DNA of 64,000 nucleotides from Plasmodium malariae (lineage: Eukaryota > Apicomplexa > Aconoidasida > Haemosporida > Plasmodiidae), in NCBI RefSeq assembly GCF_900090045.1, contig NC_041786.1:1234001-1298000 (forward strand), given 5' to 3'. Positions 45,001 through 57,300 of the stretch are shown piece after piece. The position numbers were made by a program, and so were the translations under genes. Below the pieces are notes generated by a model. That model worked only from the letters and a program-made list of their open reading frames with translations, ran no database searches and had not been told where the DNA came from. The first letter of the stretch is position 1. The number at the start of each line of letters is the position of its first letter.

Positions 45001-46016
45001 TTAATCAGACAACTATACACTTAGATATTTTATTAAATTCAAGTGAAGCATATTTTTATTTCAATTTTTTTACAAAAACATTTGATGAGTACATAAAAAA
45101 TTATATGAACATGTTAAGCTCCATTAGCTACCCTTTAAAGTATATTGAACATAAACAATACTTATCATATAAAAGAGAATTAACCTTAAAATGTGCCTTA
45201 TTGTTAAAGGATATTTATATATGTAAAAAATGCAACACACTTAATGAAAATATTTATTTTAAATCTGTTAATAAAAATAAAAATTTAAATTTCGATGACA
45301 ATATCTTTGGAATTTTAACCACTGAGCAGAAAAACATAATATGGCAAATATTAAAATATTATTTCTCTTTTTTAAATACTTATCCCATTGATAAAGAAAC
45401 AACAAATGAAGTCCTCTTTGAAAACGAAGAGGAAAAAAAATCATACTTTGATATTTATTTTTATGCTTGTAAAACCTTATCAACGGTTGAAGACAAAATG
45501 TTTTTAACTCAAGCAGTACATCATTACCAATATTTATTAAATTATTCTTTGAAAAATAAAATGTATGAAGATGAAAAGTACAACGAGTATATGCAAAATG
45601 TCTGTAAAAAATCTCTCTATGTGTTGCAGGTAAAGCTAAGCGACATTGGCTAATTTTTCATAAAACGCAGTTATTTCAAGTGCCTGTGTTAGGGGGTGTA
45701 CACACGCTCTGTTTTTATTGCACTTTGTGTAAGTAATGCACACAAAATGAATGGAAAAAGAACGAGCATCCGGAAGTACATGTATATTTGCAGCTATATA
45801 TATATTTTTTATTTTCCTGCGGCAATTTTTTTGTAAATTTAGCTGAATATATACGTGCGTATGTGTACGAGTACGTTTGTGTTTATGTTTACTTGTATGC
45901 GCATATTAATACATAATGCGTGCACATGCCCTCCATAGGGAAATTCCGCCACACGTCATCTTTTTATACAATTTTATGACCAATATAGCTTCGTCCCATT
46001 CTTATTTTTATCATAA
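42082..46016 (+). CDS. KIF-binding-protein-like gene, frame interrupted in a 25-A run
   Basis: The first frame (42082-44121) ends just after a run of 25 A at 44091-44115. The second frame is open from that run through 45629, then splices (CAG|GTAAAG to CCATAG) to exon 45939-46016. One extra or two fewer A would join them, so an assembly or homopolymer error or ribosomal slippage is more likely than two genes. The second part resembles the C-terminal helical domain of KIF-binding protein: YFSLFNQTTIHLDILLNSS, MNMLSSISYPLKYIEHKQYL, ELTLKCALLLKDIYICKK. A LYDPILYINYDDLTKKNVSY segment precedes it. The first part has a poly-Glu start, Asn/Gly repeats and TPR-like helices. In animals KBP sequesters kinesin motors; a microtubule-transport role here is inference. 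Confidence 0.55.
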
Positions 46017-46068
46017 GTTAAATATACATATATGCACAACGTGTTAGATAGCAGTGCAGTTTTATACG

Positions 46069-46099
<31 letters not shown>

Positions 46100-46284
46100 C
46101 TACTTTATTCGCTTCCATTTTGTTTTTCATAAATTATTAACGCGTGCTGATGAGAAAGAGGAGATGCCGCTATCTTTACGATATAATCTCTTTTAAAAAA
46201 TTCCCAAACGCAAAATGTTTATATAAAATTTAATAGAAACTGTTTTTATGAATATTTCTTTATGGCAATTTTTTTATAAAAGCA

Positions 46285-47601
46285 ATGGATCGATCTGATG
46301 ACTTCATATATTTATGTAAAAAATATGACAAAAATATAATTTTTACAAGAAGAGTTTTAAAATGCAAAGATGAATTTCTCATTAAAGGCAGCGAAATTTA
46401 TACAAAATTATTTAGTAACTGTGATTATATAGATAATAACACATTACAAAAATATGGTTTATTTTTTGGTACTAACAGTAGTAGTAGTAGTATTAATAGT
46501 AACAATAGCAGTAGCATTAGCAGTTATAGTAACAGTTATGGAAAAGAAAAGAGAACAAGAATAAAAAATAAAGATAATTTATTATACTCCGTAAATAAAA
46601 TATCAGAGGAAATAAAACTTTTTAAACCAAAAAAAGAAATACATAAATATGTTTTAAACTGCTTAAGTAATTTGTTAAATATATTTATTGATATTGTTAA
46701 TAAGCATGAAAACAATTTGAGTAGTTATTATTTAAAATTAAATAAATATACAAATTTATATTTTTATGATGTAAAAAGTATTAAGTGTGACTTTTGTTGT
46801 CTTAACAGACTGAATAATCATATTTATTCCTCCAATTTGTATGATAAGAATTTAAAAAAATACAAAGATGATTTTGATTTTTCCATTCAAGTCTCTTCAA
46901 ATAAAGAGCAGATAAATTATAACATTAGTAAAAGTATTAGTAATAATATGGGACACATAAATGATCATAGGAAAAATACAAGTACAAACAGTTGGGATTG
47001 TAATACAAAGTGCTCTAATAATGAAACTCTTTTTGAAGATAATACAAAAAATGCAATAAATACAAATAATGGTGATAAGGATAGGTTAAAATCAAATTTA
47101 ATTCCTACAAATGAGAATAAGAATACAAATTTGAGGAGAAGAAAAGATAAGAAGGTTACCTTTGATATGTACAGTTATGTTGAAGAAGAGGAAGAGAAAA
47201 AAAAAAGAGAAAACATGCATAATAATGGTGTTTTTCAGGATAATTTCACATCAAATGATATTAACTATCATTCCAATAATTACAGTTGTAATAATAGTCA
47301 GACACTGGAATTCAAAAAGTATGTGGACCTTTTTGAAAAGGAAGAGAACACGTACATAATGGAAACCAAAAAAAAAATAGCAAAAATAAGTAATTTGATG
47401 AATATATTTGTTAATAAAATATATGAGCAGAATGAAAATTTAAAAATGATTGAACATATAGTAGAAGAAAGTATAGAAAATGTGTCTCAAGGAAACACTT
47501 ATTTAAACAAAATTCAGAATAAGAAAAGCATGAATTCCCTTATATTTTTCGTTTTAATATGCACTTCAATTTTTTTGTTTTTATTCGATTTTTTCCGATA
47601 G
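46285..47601 (+). CDS. Qa-SNARE, syntaxin-18/Ufe1 type
   Basis: This single exon encodes 438 residues. The C-terminal layout is that of a tail-anchored Q-SNARE. A SNARE helix covers roughly residues 360-410 with zero-layer Gln382 (IYEQNENLKMIEHIVEESIE, then SQGNTYLNKI). A short basic linker and a terminal membrane helix (residues 417-436, LIFFVLICTSIFLFLF) follow. The N-terminal 170 residues form helices resembling the syntaxin-18 N domain. A Ser/Asn run and an Asn/Lys-rich linker lie between. Syntaxin 18/Ufe1 sits on the ER and mediates retrograde Golgi-to-ER fusion; that location is family inference. The start at 46285 is well supported, as nothing coding lies before it. Confidence 0.78.
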   Translation: MDRSDDFIYLCKKYDKNIIFTRRVLKCKDEFLIKGSEIYTKLFSNCDYIDNNTLQKYGLFFGTNSSSSSINSNNSSSISSYSNSYGKEKRTRIKNKDNLLYSVNKISEEIKLFKPKKEIHKYVLNCLSNLLNIFIDIVNKHENNLSSYYLKLNKYTNLYFYDVKSIKCDFCCLNRLNNHIYSSNLYDKNLKKYKDDFDFSIQVSSNKEQINYNISKSISNNMGHINDHRKNTSTNSWDCNTKCSNNETLFEDNTKNAINTNNGDKDRLKSNLIPTNENKNTNLRRRKDKKVTFDMYSYVEEEEEKKKRENMHNNGVFQDNFTSNDINYHSNNYSCNNSQTLEFKKYVDLFEKEENTYIMETKKKIAKISNLMNIFVNKIYEQNENLKMIEHIVEESIENVSQGNTYLNKIQNKKSMNSLIFFVLICTSIFLFLFDFFR

Positions 47602-48259
47602 ACAGATCCTATGTGCGTGCATAATACATACGTATAACATTGGAATTTCTTTTTGCAGAGGCAGCATTTGCATGTGCAAATTTCTATTAATGTCAATTGA
47701 TGTATTAATTCACACAAGCCGTAGTTATTAAGTTATATTTTTTTTTTTTTTTTTTTTTCGTAATTCATTAAGGATCACAAATATATAAACTTATCAAACT
47801 ATCACAATGTGTTTCATCCGTTTTAGCATACCCATATACCAATCTTTGTTTTATTATATTTCGTTTAATATAAGGCTCACTTTTTCCTTCCATTCCTTTT
47901 CATATTTGAACTCGATAAAAAAAAAAAAAAAAAAAAAAAAATCCATTTACGACATAAATTGGAATATGCTTATTTATTTTAAAAAAAAGTTTACAGATTT
48001 ATAAAGCATTATTTCCCCTAGATATGTTTTTATGTAATATCTAGTACAACAGATACATACAAAAAAAAAAAAAAAAAAAAAAAAAAAGGAGATTACGACG
48101 CTATGCTTATTGCTTGCGAAATATATTTTTTGCATACGAACTATTGCTAATACTCTAAACTATTATTTATGTTCATTTTACCAGCTTGAGCTGCTAGCGA
48201 AAAACAAATATATTTGTATTTAAAAATGGAGAATAAATAATCTTTCACAAAAAAAGTTT

Positions 48260-48297
<38 letters not shown>

Positions 48298-48483
48298 GCT
48301 AGCTGAGTTATTAAATAAAACGCATTGCTTTATTTAAGTGTGCTTTTTTAAAGAATTATATATTATGACTGATACAGAACTTTTTTCCTATGGAACTTAG
48401 CCATTATTCTCTTTCAAATTTTGTGCATATGCCCTATCCTCCACCCAAGCACAAACATTTATATGTGTACAATACATGTATAC

Positions 48484-48529
<46 letters not shown>

Positions 48530-48885
48530 ATAAATATATGCGTGTATATGTGTACGGGTATATATATATATATGAAAATATGCGTATGTGTATATGTATA
48601 TATGCATACGTACCCACGCATTGGTAAACGTTTTGAGGGTTTCTTCAAAAAATGACCGAGTAATTAATTTGTGCTTAAAAAAAAAAAAAAAAAAAATATC
48701 AAATTTGTTCGTTCATTATACTTATTAGCTTTGCTCAATCACTTTACCAATTCACTTTACCAATTCACTTTACCAATTCACTTTACCAATTCACTTTACC
48801 AATTCACTTTACCAATTCACTTTGCCAATTCACTTTACCAATTCACTTTGCCAATTTACTTTGCCAATTTACTTTGTTCATGTTT
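47602..48885. other. Convergent intergenic region (Qa-SNARE / TFIIE-beta)
   Basis: Tail-to-tail spacer with several very long A-runs (47919-47940, 48060-48086, 48263-48293, 48678-48696), a (TA)n tract near 48487-48522 and the 13-bp minisatellite. One acceptor-like TTTTTGCAG near 47658 follows the SNARE stop codon but leads nowhere convincing. No gene was supported. Confidence 0.6.
48739..48875. repeat. 13-bp minisatellite near the TFIIE-beta 3' end
   Basis: About ten copies of TTCACTTTACCAA occur, with TTGCCAA and TTTACTTTG variants at the 3' end. The array abuts the stop codon of the minus-strand TFIIE-beta gene within about 15 bp, so it would be transcribed in that gene's 3' UTR. Confidence 0.9.
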
Positions 48886-50439
48886 TCACTTTTTTTGTAT
48901 GAACTCATTTTTAATTTCGTCGGCCGTAAATAAGTGGGTGTTGTAAATTCTTTTCATTTTTTTAATGATTGGCGTAAGCTTGTCGTCTTTATTTTTTCTC
49001 TTTGGCACATTATCATTGATAAAGAGTTTATTTGTTGATTTTAATTTATATTCTTTTAAAATGTTATCAAGATTTGGCAAGGTAATTTCATCCCATAAAT
49101 TTTTTATGTCATTTGTTATTGAATAGCGTTCTTTTTCAATATGTTCATATGAGAGTGGAAAAAAAATAAATCCCTTTAAATTATAAAAACAGTTATCACA
49201 TTTATTTTTTGAATAGATATCACAGAATGTTGGTAAATTTTTACATTTTAATTTTCCTCTTAAATGACTATTATTTGATCGTATACATCGAACTTTTTTT
49301 TCATATAATAAAGTGTTAATCCATTTATATATTTCTTTATTTGTATTAATTAAATCATCATTAATTTCATAGCCATATAAATAGCCATATTTATTTATTT
49401 TATTTAATAAGGATGTTATATTTGTTATATCAACATATGGGTTTATATAACAAATTCTTTTTTCATTTAAATCAATTTTTATTTTCTTTGATGAAGCTAA
49501 ATAACTTAATAAAAAATTATTGTTTATATCTACACCTTTAAAACCTAAATTAATTAACATATTTTCAATATGAAAAAAAGATATACCTTTATTAGCTACA
49601 TCACGATTATTACTTATATGATTATTGTAATGTGATTTTAATATAGTTAATATTTTATGATATATAAAAGAATATGGTATTAACCCATTTTTATAATATA
49701 TTTTTAAATTACTTTTTATCATATATTTATTTCTATGTAGCATATTATTAGAATTGCTGTTATTATGAGCATTTACAACACTGCTACTGTTGTTGTTATT
49801 TGCATAATCGTTTATATTCCCACTATTATTTAGACTCTCATAATTATTTATGCTGTCGTTAATATTTAAACTATCAGTTATGTTCATAATGTCAAGGAAA
49901 TTTTTCCCTTCATTAATACCAATAGTACTACTATCATCGTAATGTACATTTTCATTATTGTTAGTATTACCACTACTACTTTTTATAATGCCATTATTCG
50001 CAATGTTTACTTTGTTTATATTATTTATATTACTAATAGTACTAATAGGACTAATATTACTTTTATTATTAATATTATTTACTCTGTTACTAATACTGTT
50101 TTGGTTACCAATACTGTCATTTTGTAAATAACCTATAGTGTTGGCATTGTTCACGCGATTTGTGCTAATACCGCTTTTTTTAATATTGCCTGAACTTGCA
50201 ATATTTATTTTTATATTTTTGGTTGCATTTGTTGATTTAGGTTTTTCTAATGAGCTTCTGTTAGCTACACAATTCTTGTTGTTCTGCGTATTGCTAATGC
50301 TCAGATTGTTATTTGTATTTATATTATTATTTCTTGAATTGAAATCATTTTTTCGAAGACTTAAATTAATCATACTCTTTTTGTCAGCATAATTCAATTT
50401 AAATTTCATTTTTATATTTTTATTTTCTGCGTTTTGCAT
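48886..50439 (-). CDS. Transcription initiation factor TFIIE, beta subunit
   Basis: This single exon encodes 517 residues. The first 235 are dominated by Asn/Ser/Ile low complexity. The rest aligns in order with TFIIE-beta. A first winged helix spans IYHKILTILKSHYNN to KKIKIDLNEKRICYINPYVDI. A second spans LLNKINKYGYLYGYEINDDL to YEKKVRCIRSNN. Then come FIFFPL, a DIKNLWDEITLPNLDNILKE segment (like the family's ELWRSVTV), and a basic tail with IIKKMKRIYNTHL matching the conserved KKRRFKTHNEHL region. TFIIE recruits and regulates TFIIH at RNA polymerase II promoters. The human subunit is 291 residues; the excess is the Asn-rich head and a Cys-containing insert (KNKCDNCF). This is a strong order-of-motif match. 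Confidence 0.83.
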   Translation of the reverse strand: MQNAENKNIKMKFKLNYADKKSMINLSLRKNDFNSRNNNINTNNNLSISNTQNNKNCVANRSSLEKPKSTNATKNIKINIASSGNIKKSGISTNRVNNANTIGYLQNDSIGNQNSISNRVNNINNKSNISPISTISNINNINKVNIANNGIIKSSSGNTNNNENVHYDDSSTIGINEGKNFLDIMNITDSLNINDSINNYESLNNSGNINDYANNNNSSSVVNAHNNSNSNNMLHRNKYMIKSNLKIYYKNGLIPYSFIYHKILTILKSHYNNHISNNRDVANKGISFFHIENMLINLGFKGVDINNNFLLSYLASSKKIKIDLNEKRICYINPYVDITNITSLLNKINKYGYLYGYEINDDLINTNKEIYKWINTLLYEKKVRCIRSNNSHLRGKLKCKNLPTFCDIYSKNKCDNCFYNLKGFIFFPLSYEHIEKERYSITNDIKNLWDEITLPNLDNILKEYKLKSTNKLFINDNVPKRKNKDDKLTPIIKKMKRIYNTHLFTADEIKNEFIQKK

Positions 50440-50461
50440 TTTATACTCTTGCAGTGTTACG

Positions 50462-50492
<31 letters not shown>

Positions 50493-51084
50493 ATATATAT
50501 ATATATATATATATACTCGAATTATTCCTTATGTGTGTTATGCAAGTGGTTCGGGTTGTGCAAATTATGCGAATTTCACGTATTTGTACAAATTATTCAT
50601 ATTACAAGAATTTTACGTATTATATATTTATATACTATATATAAACAAATTAATGCGTACGTTATAATATAGAACAATATTATGAATGGTTTACATTTTT
50701 AATTACAATAATGTGTATATTATATGAAATGAACCAAATGGATCAAACGAATCAAATGGTGGGATTGGAAAATACTCGCAGTTGTAAAACTTAACGTGTT
50801 TTACCTCACATTCTTGCATATTATACATATATGCACACGCACACGCATACGTACGTATATACATATACATACATATATATATATACATACGCACACACCT
50901 ACTGCAATTTTACAAATAAACAAATTTTCCCTTTGCTGAAAATCACAACGCAGTTCAAAAAATTTTTTTTTTTAATAATTTTAGCTTACATCATTATACA
51001 GATACATGAATAATTACTAGCACAAATACGAACGTATACAGAATTGCTAATTAAATGAGGAATATGTATGTATAGTACGTATAT

Positions 51085-51121
<37 letters not shown>

Positions 51122-51799
51122 ATATGTATGCATATATAACTGCACACTTATATATATATATACATACATACGCGCGCACATATATATACATGTGCATAAA
51201 GCGTACTCACTCAACTGAATATATATACTAATATTTCACGGGTTATGCATTAATACATATCTGTATTTCTAATTATAAAGGAGTTTATATGCATGATTTT
51301 TTTTAAAAAAAATGGAAATAATGGAAAAGAGGAAATGGAAAAAACAAAGAGAAGCTATAAAAAAAAAAGAAAAAAAACTAAATAAATCGTTTGTTTTTTC
51401 TTATTAAAATATGATAAATATTGAAAGCAAAGAAGAGTATATTTAATTAGTATTTTTTTGTTCTGTTTTGTTTTTTTTTTTTTTATAATTTTCAAAATTT
51501 TTATTTAACATTTCGATTATATAACAATAAATTTTTTCTTTTTATTCTGTAATATTATAATATATGATAAGATGATATATATTCAAAATGCCTACATATA
51601 TATGTGGGGAGGGGAAGGACTTTCTCTTTTATTATTATACTTGAAAAAAAATTAAAAAAAAAAGTGTTCATTCATTTTATTAATATCTACAGAGTTTTAT
51701 AATAATTATATAAAAACTAATTCAAACAAAAATCAATGGAAGTGATGAAGTTGTAGAAAAACAATGGAAGAAAGAAAATAAGGGAAAAGGAAAAAATGG

Positions 51800-51990
51800 C
51801 AAAATGGAAAAACGAAATATGGAAAGATAGTAAAATGGAAAAACGAAAATAAGGAAAAATATCAAAATGGAAAAACGAAAATAAGGAAAAATAGCAAAAT
51901 GGAAATACGAAAATAAGGAAAAATGGTAAAAGGGTAAATTGAAAATATGGAAAAATGGTAAAAGGGTAAATTGAAAATATGGCAAAATAG
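51800..51990. repeat. 31-32-bp degenerate tandem repeat
   Basis: The landmark AAAATGGAAAAACGAAAATA recurs near 51801, 51832, 51864 and 51896. It is followed by a second block built on GGTAAAAGGGTAAATTGAAAATATGG. It lies in spacer, and the minus-strand Phe-rich ORFs across it are artefacts. Confidence 0.8.
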
Positions 51991-52001
51991 AAAAAAGAGC
52001 A

Positions 52002-52032
<31 letters not shown>

Positions 52033-53849
52033 GAGAACAAAATTTTATAAAATTGTAAAATTCAAAAAATATAGTATAATATATAAAATTTCGTACTAAA
52101 ATAAATATATAATATACATAAAATATAAATGAAAACACTGGTAAAAAAAATGTACTTTCTTCAAGTTATTTTATTTCTCTTTTTATTTTTTTTACTATAA
52201 CAAATGACAAAAATTGAAAGCGTCAATTTTCATTGGTTCGTATAATAATAATAAAACGTTCTCTTATTATGATATATAAATTTTAAGAGAGCTCGAACTA
52301 TGTTAATTTATTTCATTTATATTTGATGTGTTTTATTAATAATGCATAGTTGCCATCCATCAATTTTTATTTTTACTTTAAAAAAAATATATAATATCTC
52401 ATATGATTCCAGGCATGTGTAAAAAGGTAAAATATATTAATATAGTAAATAATAAAATAAAAGGGGAATATAATACTAATAATATGCTACTAAAAATACG
52501 TACGTACGTACATATATATATATATATATACATATATATATTTTAATTTTTTTCTTTTTTTAAATGATGAAAGATTTTATAATATTATAAAATATAAAAG
52601 AAATCCGCACCAAATCGAATTAGCAAAAAGAAAAGGTTGAAAAAAAAAAGATATTTTTGTTATAGTTGAATTTAAAAAAAAATAAATCAAAAAATAAAAA
52701 AATTTATTAAACAAAATATTGCTGTTATGTGTAGTAATAAATATATCATTTCTTTTTTTTTCCCAATTAATGCTATATGAAAGATAAAATTAAAAAATAA
52801 AACAAAAAATATAAAATAAAAAAAAAAATAAGATAAAATAAAAATGGAAATCGATTTGTAGTAAATTTTGTGAGTGAATTCTATCACTTGAAAAATTAAC
52901 ACACATATATGTATATGTATGTATATATATGATCATATACATATATATATTATATGTATACGTACGAGATATATATTAAGAAAAAATATTCTAGCAAGAA
53001 ACAAAAAATAAGGGGATAATAAACATGATAAAATATACATATATATTTGTTATTTATATTAAAGTGTAAAACAAACAAACAAACAAAAAAAAAAAATAAA
53101 TAACATTTGGACAAAAGTTTTAAGTAAATATATCTATAATTCCCTTAATGGGAAATTGTTATAGTATTATGCTCTTTACTATTTTCTATTCCTTTACCTG
53201 AATGAAGAAAAATGTAAGTTGAAAAAGGATAAAGGATAAAAAAAAGTGCAGTTTAAATTTTGCTCGTGTGCAAAGAGGAAAAAAAAAAAAAAAAAAATAT
53301 AAAATAAAAATAAATACAGATATAAATGTAAATGTAGATGTAAATATAAATACATGGATATATATATATATATATACATAATGGTGCAATATGCTAGTAT
53401 ATGTGTGTATAGAAATGAAATTAAAATAGGGTGTTCGAAACAACATTCCCCATGCATGTAAAAAGGTATATGTTTGTGTATATAGGTATGGATACAAAAT
53501 TCTTTAAAGAGTCTCTTTTCATTTTTATTTTTCAGTTTGTGTTATCAATTTTTGTACACTGCTGTAGAATATATGGGAGTTAAAATAAAATAAAACAAAA
53601 CAATTTATAATAATTACCCGTATTTTATGATGATATTAGTGCTTTTATTCATTATCAAAGTCAATTTTTTTTTTTTTTGTTTTGTGTCCAAATTAAATAT
53701 GTGTTAGTAATGTATAAGTGAGTAATTAATACTATAAGCCAGTATGCCATTTTCTTCCGTAATTAAGAAGAAAGGAAAATATGTTTGAATATTGGTAGAC
53801 ACAGCCAAAAAGGTGTAAACATGTAATTTGTACATGTACATTTATACAT

Positions 53850-54057
53850 AAACAAATATAAATATAAATATAAATATACATATAAATATACATATAAATA
53901 TACATATAAATATAAATATACATATAAATATAAATATACATATACATATAAATATACATATAAATATACATATAAATATACATATAAATATACATATATA
54001 TATACATATAAATATACATATAAATATACATATATATATACATATATATATATACAC
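53850..54057. repeat. ATACATATAA-type short tandem repeat
   Basis: Units of 6 and 12 bp (ATATACATATAA, ATAAATATAA) are repeated for about 200 bp in spacer downstream of APC2. They keep several minus frames open as Tyr/Ile/Met repeats. Confidence 0.88.
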
Positions 54058-54342
54058 ATTCGTTGTCGCTTAACAAGAGCAACCATCAAACGAGCATATT
54101 AGTTACATTTGAAAATAAACAGCCCAAACGAATGAAAAATCGTACATAACATAAAATAAAAGAAAAGGAAATTTTTTTTTTAAAATCAGTTTGAAAAAAT
54201 GGCATACACAAAATGTTTGAATCATGATGGATTATATTAAATCTGTATATAATTGAAAACTAGTCATTTAAAAAAAACGATATATACCCAAGTGCGTATA
54301 TATACATATAAGCACATATGTACATGTTCTCTTTGTATGGGC

Positions 54343-57300
54343 TTAGGTTGGTTGCCAATTTCCCCCAGTGCGCGCAATTTTGTTTTTCTTCAACATTATA
54401 TTTAAAATTACTAAAACGCTTTGTTGTGATATATTTTTTAATTTCTTTTCTGTTAATGTTTTATTTAAATTATTTACAATTAAAAAAAGAGGTGTAGATA
54501 TATTTCTTCCAGGCTCTGATTTCATCTTGTTCATTCTTTCTTTTGTTATTCGTAAAATTTCGTTTTCATAAAATTCGTAAGATTCATCTAAATTTAAATT
54601 ATCGAAAGTCCTTCGCTTTTTCATTTCCTTATCTTCTTCGTTATCTGTTACAACATCATCCAAAAAATAGTCTATGGGCTCATCTGAGGAAAGAAGAGGC
54701 AAAATGGCTGGTTAGCTTATTGACTGGTTGAGAAACAACGGAAAAGAAATAAAATATGCATACATGCACATATACATACATATGTAATCACGCATGTATG
54801 GCAAAAAAAGATATGGAGCAATCAAGTGTACGAGAAAAATTGTCTACTGTTGCATATGCAGCATGTATTATGTGTATGCAATCGAGCAAACTTAAAAAAG
54901 GTAGCTCTAAAATGAATATTATTACTCATACTACTACTCAAGTTAAAACTACTATTTTTGCTATTTAAGGTTTCTTCCTCATTTACTACTGATTTATCTT
55001 TATGTACGCTACTTTCACTGTTATGTATATATGATACTAAATTATTAACGCATATTTGTTCATTTGCAGTTTTATCAATTCGCTTCTTCTTTTTCGGTAA
55101 TTCATTGACACCATTTGTTGTTTCAGAATTTATTTTTTTGTCTTTTTCTTTGTCCTTTTCCTTATCCTTATTTTTTTCTTTTTCCATATATTTTCTTTTT
55201 TCCTTTTCTATTTCTATTTTCCCCCCCCTTTTTTTTTTTTTTTCTTTTTCTATCTCTTTCTCACCGTCTATTTTTTTTTCTTTTTTCTCAATATTATTAT
55301 CATCATCATTATTTGTAATATTTTTGTTATTTGAAGGGTTCGAACTTTTTGAACGAGAGCTCTTATCGCTATCTGGACTATTACGAGTACTGCAGCTATG
55401 ACCATTAGAATGGGCATTATTTTGATTATTTCTCTTCCTATTATTAACATTTGAATTATTGCTAATATTATTACCACTACATGAGTCTTTTTCGCTATGC
55501 ATGTTACCATAATTTTTACTGCTGTTACATAGGAGACTATGCAAGAAACAGTTTGTACTAGCGATACCGCTGCCATGGCCACTACTACTGCTACCACTAC
55601 TACTGCTGCCACTACTACTGCTACCACTACTACTGCTACCACTACTACTAATACTACCACTACTACTAATACTACCACTACTTATTAGGTTTTTATTATT
55701 ATTATAAATACGCAAGTTGTCGCTTTTTTTTTCGACTTCTTTCTCATGCGATTGTTGTTGTTGTTCTTCTTCCCTCTTGCATAATTTTTTTTTTTGCAGA
55801 ACAGTAACAGCAGACAGTTCTTCGCTCACCGGCGGGTTCGTTACCGTTGTTCTATTATTAAATAATTGTTTTTCAAAATACGCATTGCCACTGTTAATGT
55901 GTGTGCTATTACTACTTTTATTTCTACTGCATTTTATTTTTTTTGCTAATTTACCTTCTACACTATTTTTCCACGAATGAAGATTGAATTCATTTGCAAG
56001 TCTTCTCCTTCTAACTTTTTTAAAAAAGGGGTCATTGAAATCATAGACTCGTCCCCTCAGTGGTTGTTCCTTTGTTTGTTCTTCTGCATCTTCTACTGTA
56101 CCTTCCTGTTCCTTCAATTCCTCTTCTTCCAATTCCCCTTTATGTGCTACTTCATACGCATCTACCTCAGCTTCTTCGTCCGCATCTACATCCGCATCTA
56201 CATCCGCATCTACATCCGCTTCTACATCCGCTTCTGCATCCGCTTCTACATCTGCATCTCCATTTTTTGTTTTCTTTTCATCCAGGTCGCCATCAAACTC
56301 TGATAACGAATAGACGTTAAACTGTGTCGTTTTGTTATTTCTCTTGTTCATAATTTTAAACGTATTTTTTTGTAAAAACTTTTTTCTACTTAATTTTTTT
56401 AAAATTTCTTTTATAAATTTTTCTGACATATTTGTCTTTTGAATTAAATATTCTTCTGTAAAAAATAATTTAATGTGTATATCATTAATATTTTTATTAT
56501 ATGTTATTTTTTCTATTTCCCTTTCTTGATATGCTTTTAAAAAATTCAAATTATAAAAAATGTTCTCTTTCGATATTTTCTTATTTAATTTATTCATTGT
56601 TATCACTCTCTTATGATAAACATTGTTTTTGGAGTTATTAGAATTCACTCTATCAAATGAGTTATCATTTATTACATGCGCATTTGAAATGTACCCTCTG
56701 TTCGTTTTTGCTCCCCCTACTTCTGTAACCCCTACTTCTGTAACCCCTACTTCTGTAACCGCTACTTCTGTAACCCCTCCTTCTTCTTTTACCATGGTAT
56801 GCATTTCTTCTCCTTCATTACTTATTTTTACGTTACTAACACCTCTTACTTTGTCATGAACCTTATCACCCTTTCCACTCGACTGTCCTGCATTTGAAAT
56901 ATATTCTTCTATTTTCGCATTTTCCATTAGATCCTTTTTTTTTTCTTTATTTCCCCCATCCTCTTCTTCCTGCTCACAGTTTAAGCAGTCAACACTGCTA
57001 ACATCTTTGCTAACAACTTTGTTCTCATCCTCACTCTCGTTCTCGTTGCAGCAGTGGGTTCTTCGCTCGTGTACATAGCTGATGATGCTACTGCTTCTGC
57101 TCATACGTTTATCATATTTTTTATCACATGCTGCTGCCACATCCGCTCCTCTAGTAGTAGCCTCCCCCCAATTGACTTTTATACCATCCCTAAACCCTAG
57201 TGCCGCCCCTTCCTTTTTATGTATATCCCTTCTGATATTTCTTTTCCTTTTGGATATAGAAAAATCTTTCGAGTTTTTGATTATATGGAAATCGTACAAA

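Larger units (their letters stand above)
50440..54342. other. Large intergenic gap (about 3.9 kb) before APC2
   Basis: Both flanking genes are on the minus strand, so this holds the TFIIE-beta promoter and the APC2 3' region. It contains (TA)n tracts near 51092-51118 and 52513-52530, the two repeats listed separately, A-runs near 50461-50490 and 52001-52027, and short low-complexity ORFs. No splice-supported exon was found on either strand. Confidence 0.55.

Noticed and set aside
44142..45653. Separate gene starting with GTG after the poly-A run
   Set aside because: The frame is open further upstream into the 25-A run and continues the first part. No ATG, promoter-sized spacer or stop separates them.
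47658..47700. Extra 3' exon for the Qa-SNARE after TTTTTGCAG
   Set aside because: The SNARE already ends with a proper tail-anchor helix and stop, and no in-frame donor precedes the stop.
47807..48004. 65-codon ORF after the SNARE gene
   Set aside because: It depends on a 22-A run and has no conserved features; it lies in convergent spacer.
53732..54089. Three Tyr/Ile/Met-rich minus-strand ORFs
   Set aside because: Pure translation of the ATACATATAA repeat, open in all frames.
55268..55678. Val-rich minus ORF and other alternate-frame ORFs within APC2 (also 59962-60223, 62597-62980)
   Set aside because: They are frame-shifted readings of the Ser/Gly, GGEVAR and Arg-Asp codon repeats of APC2.
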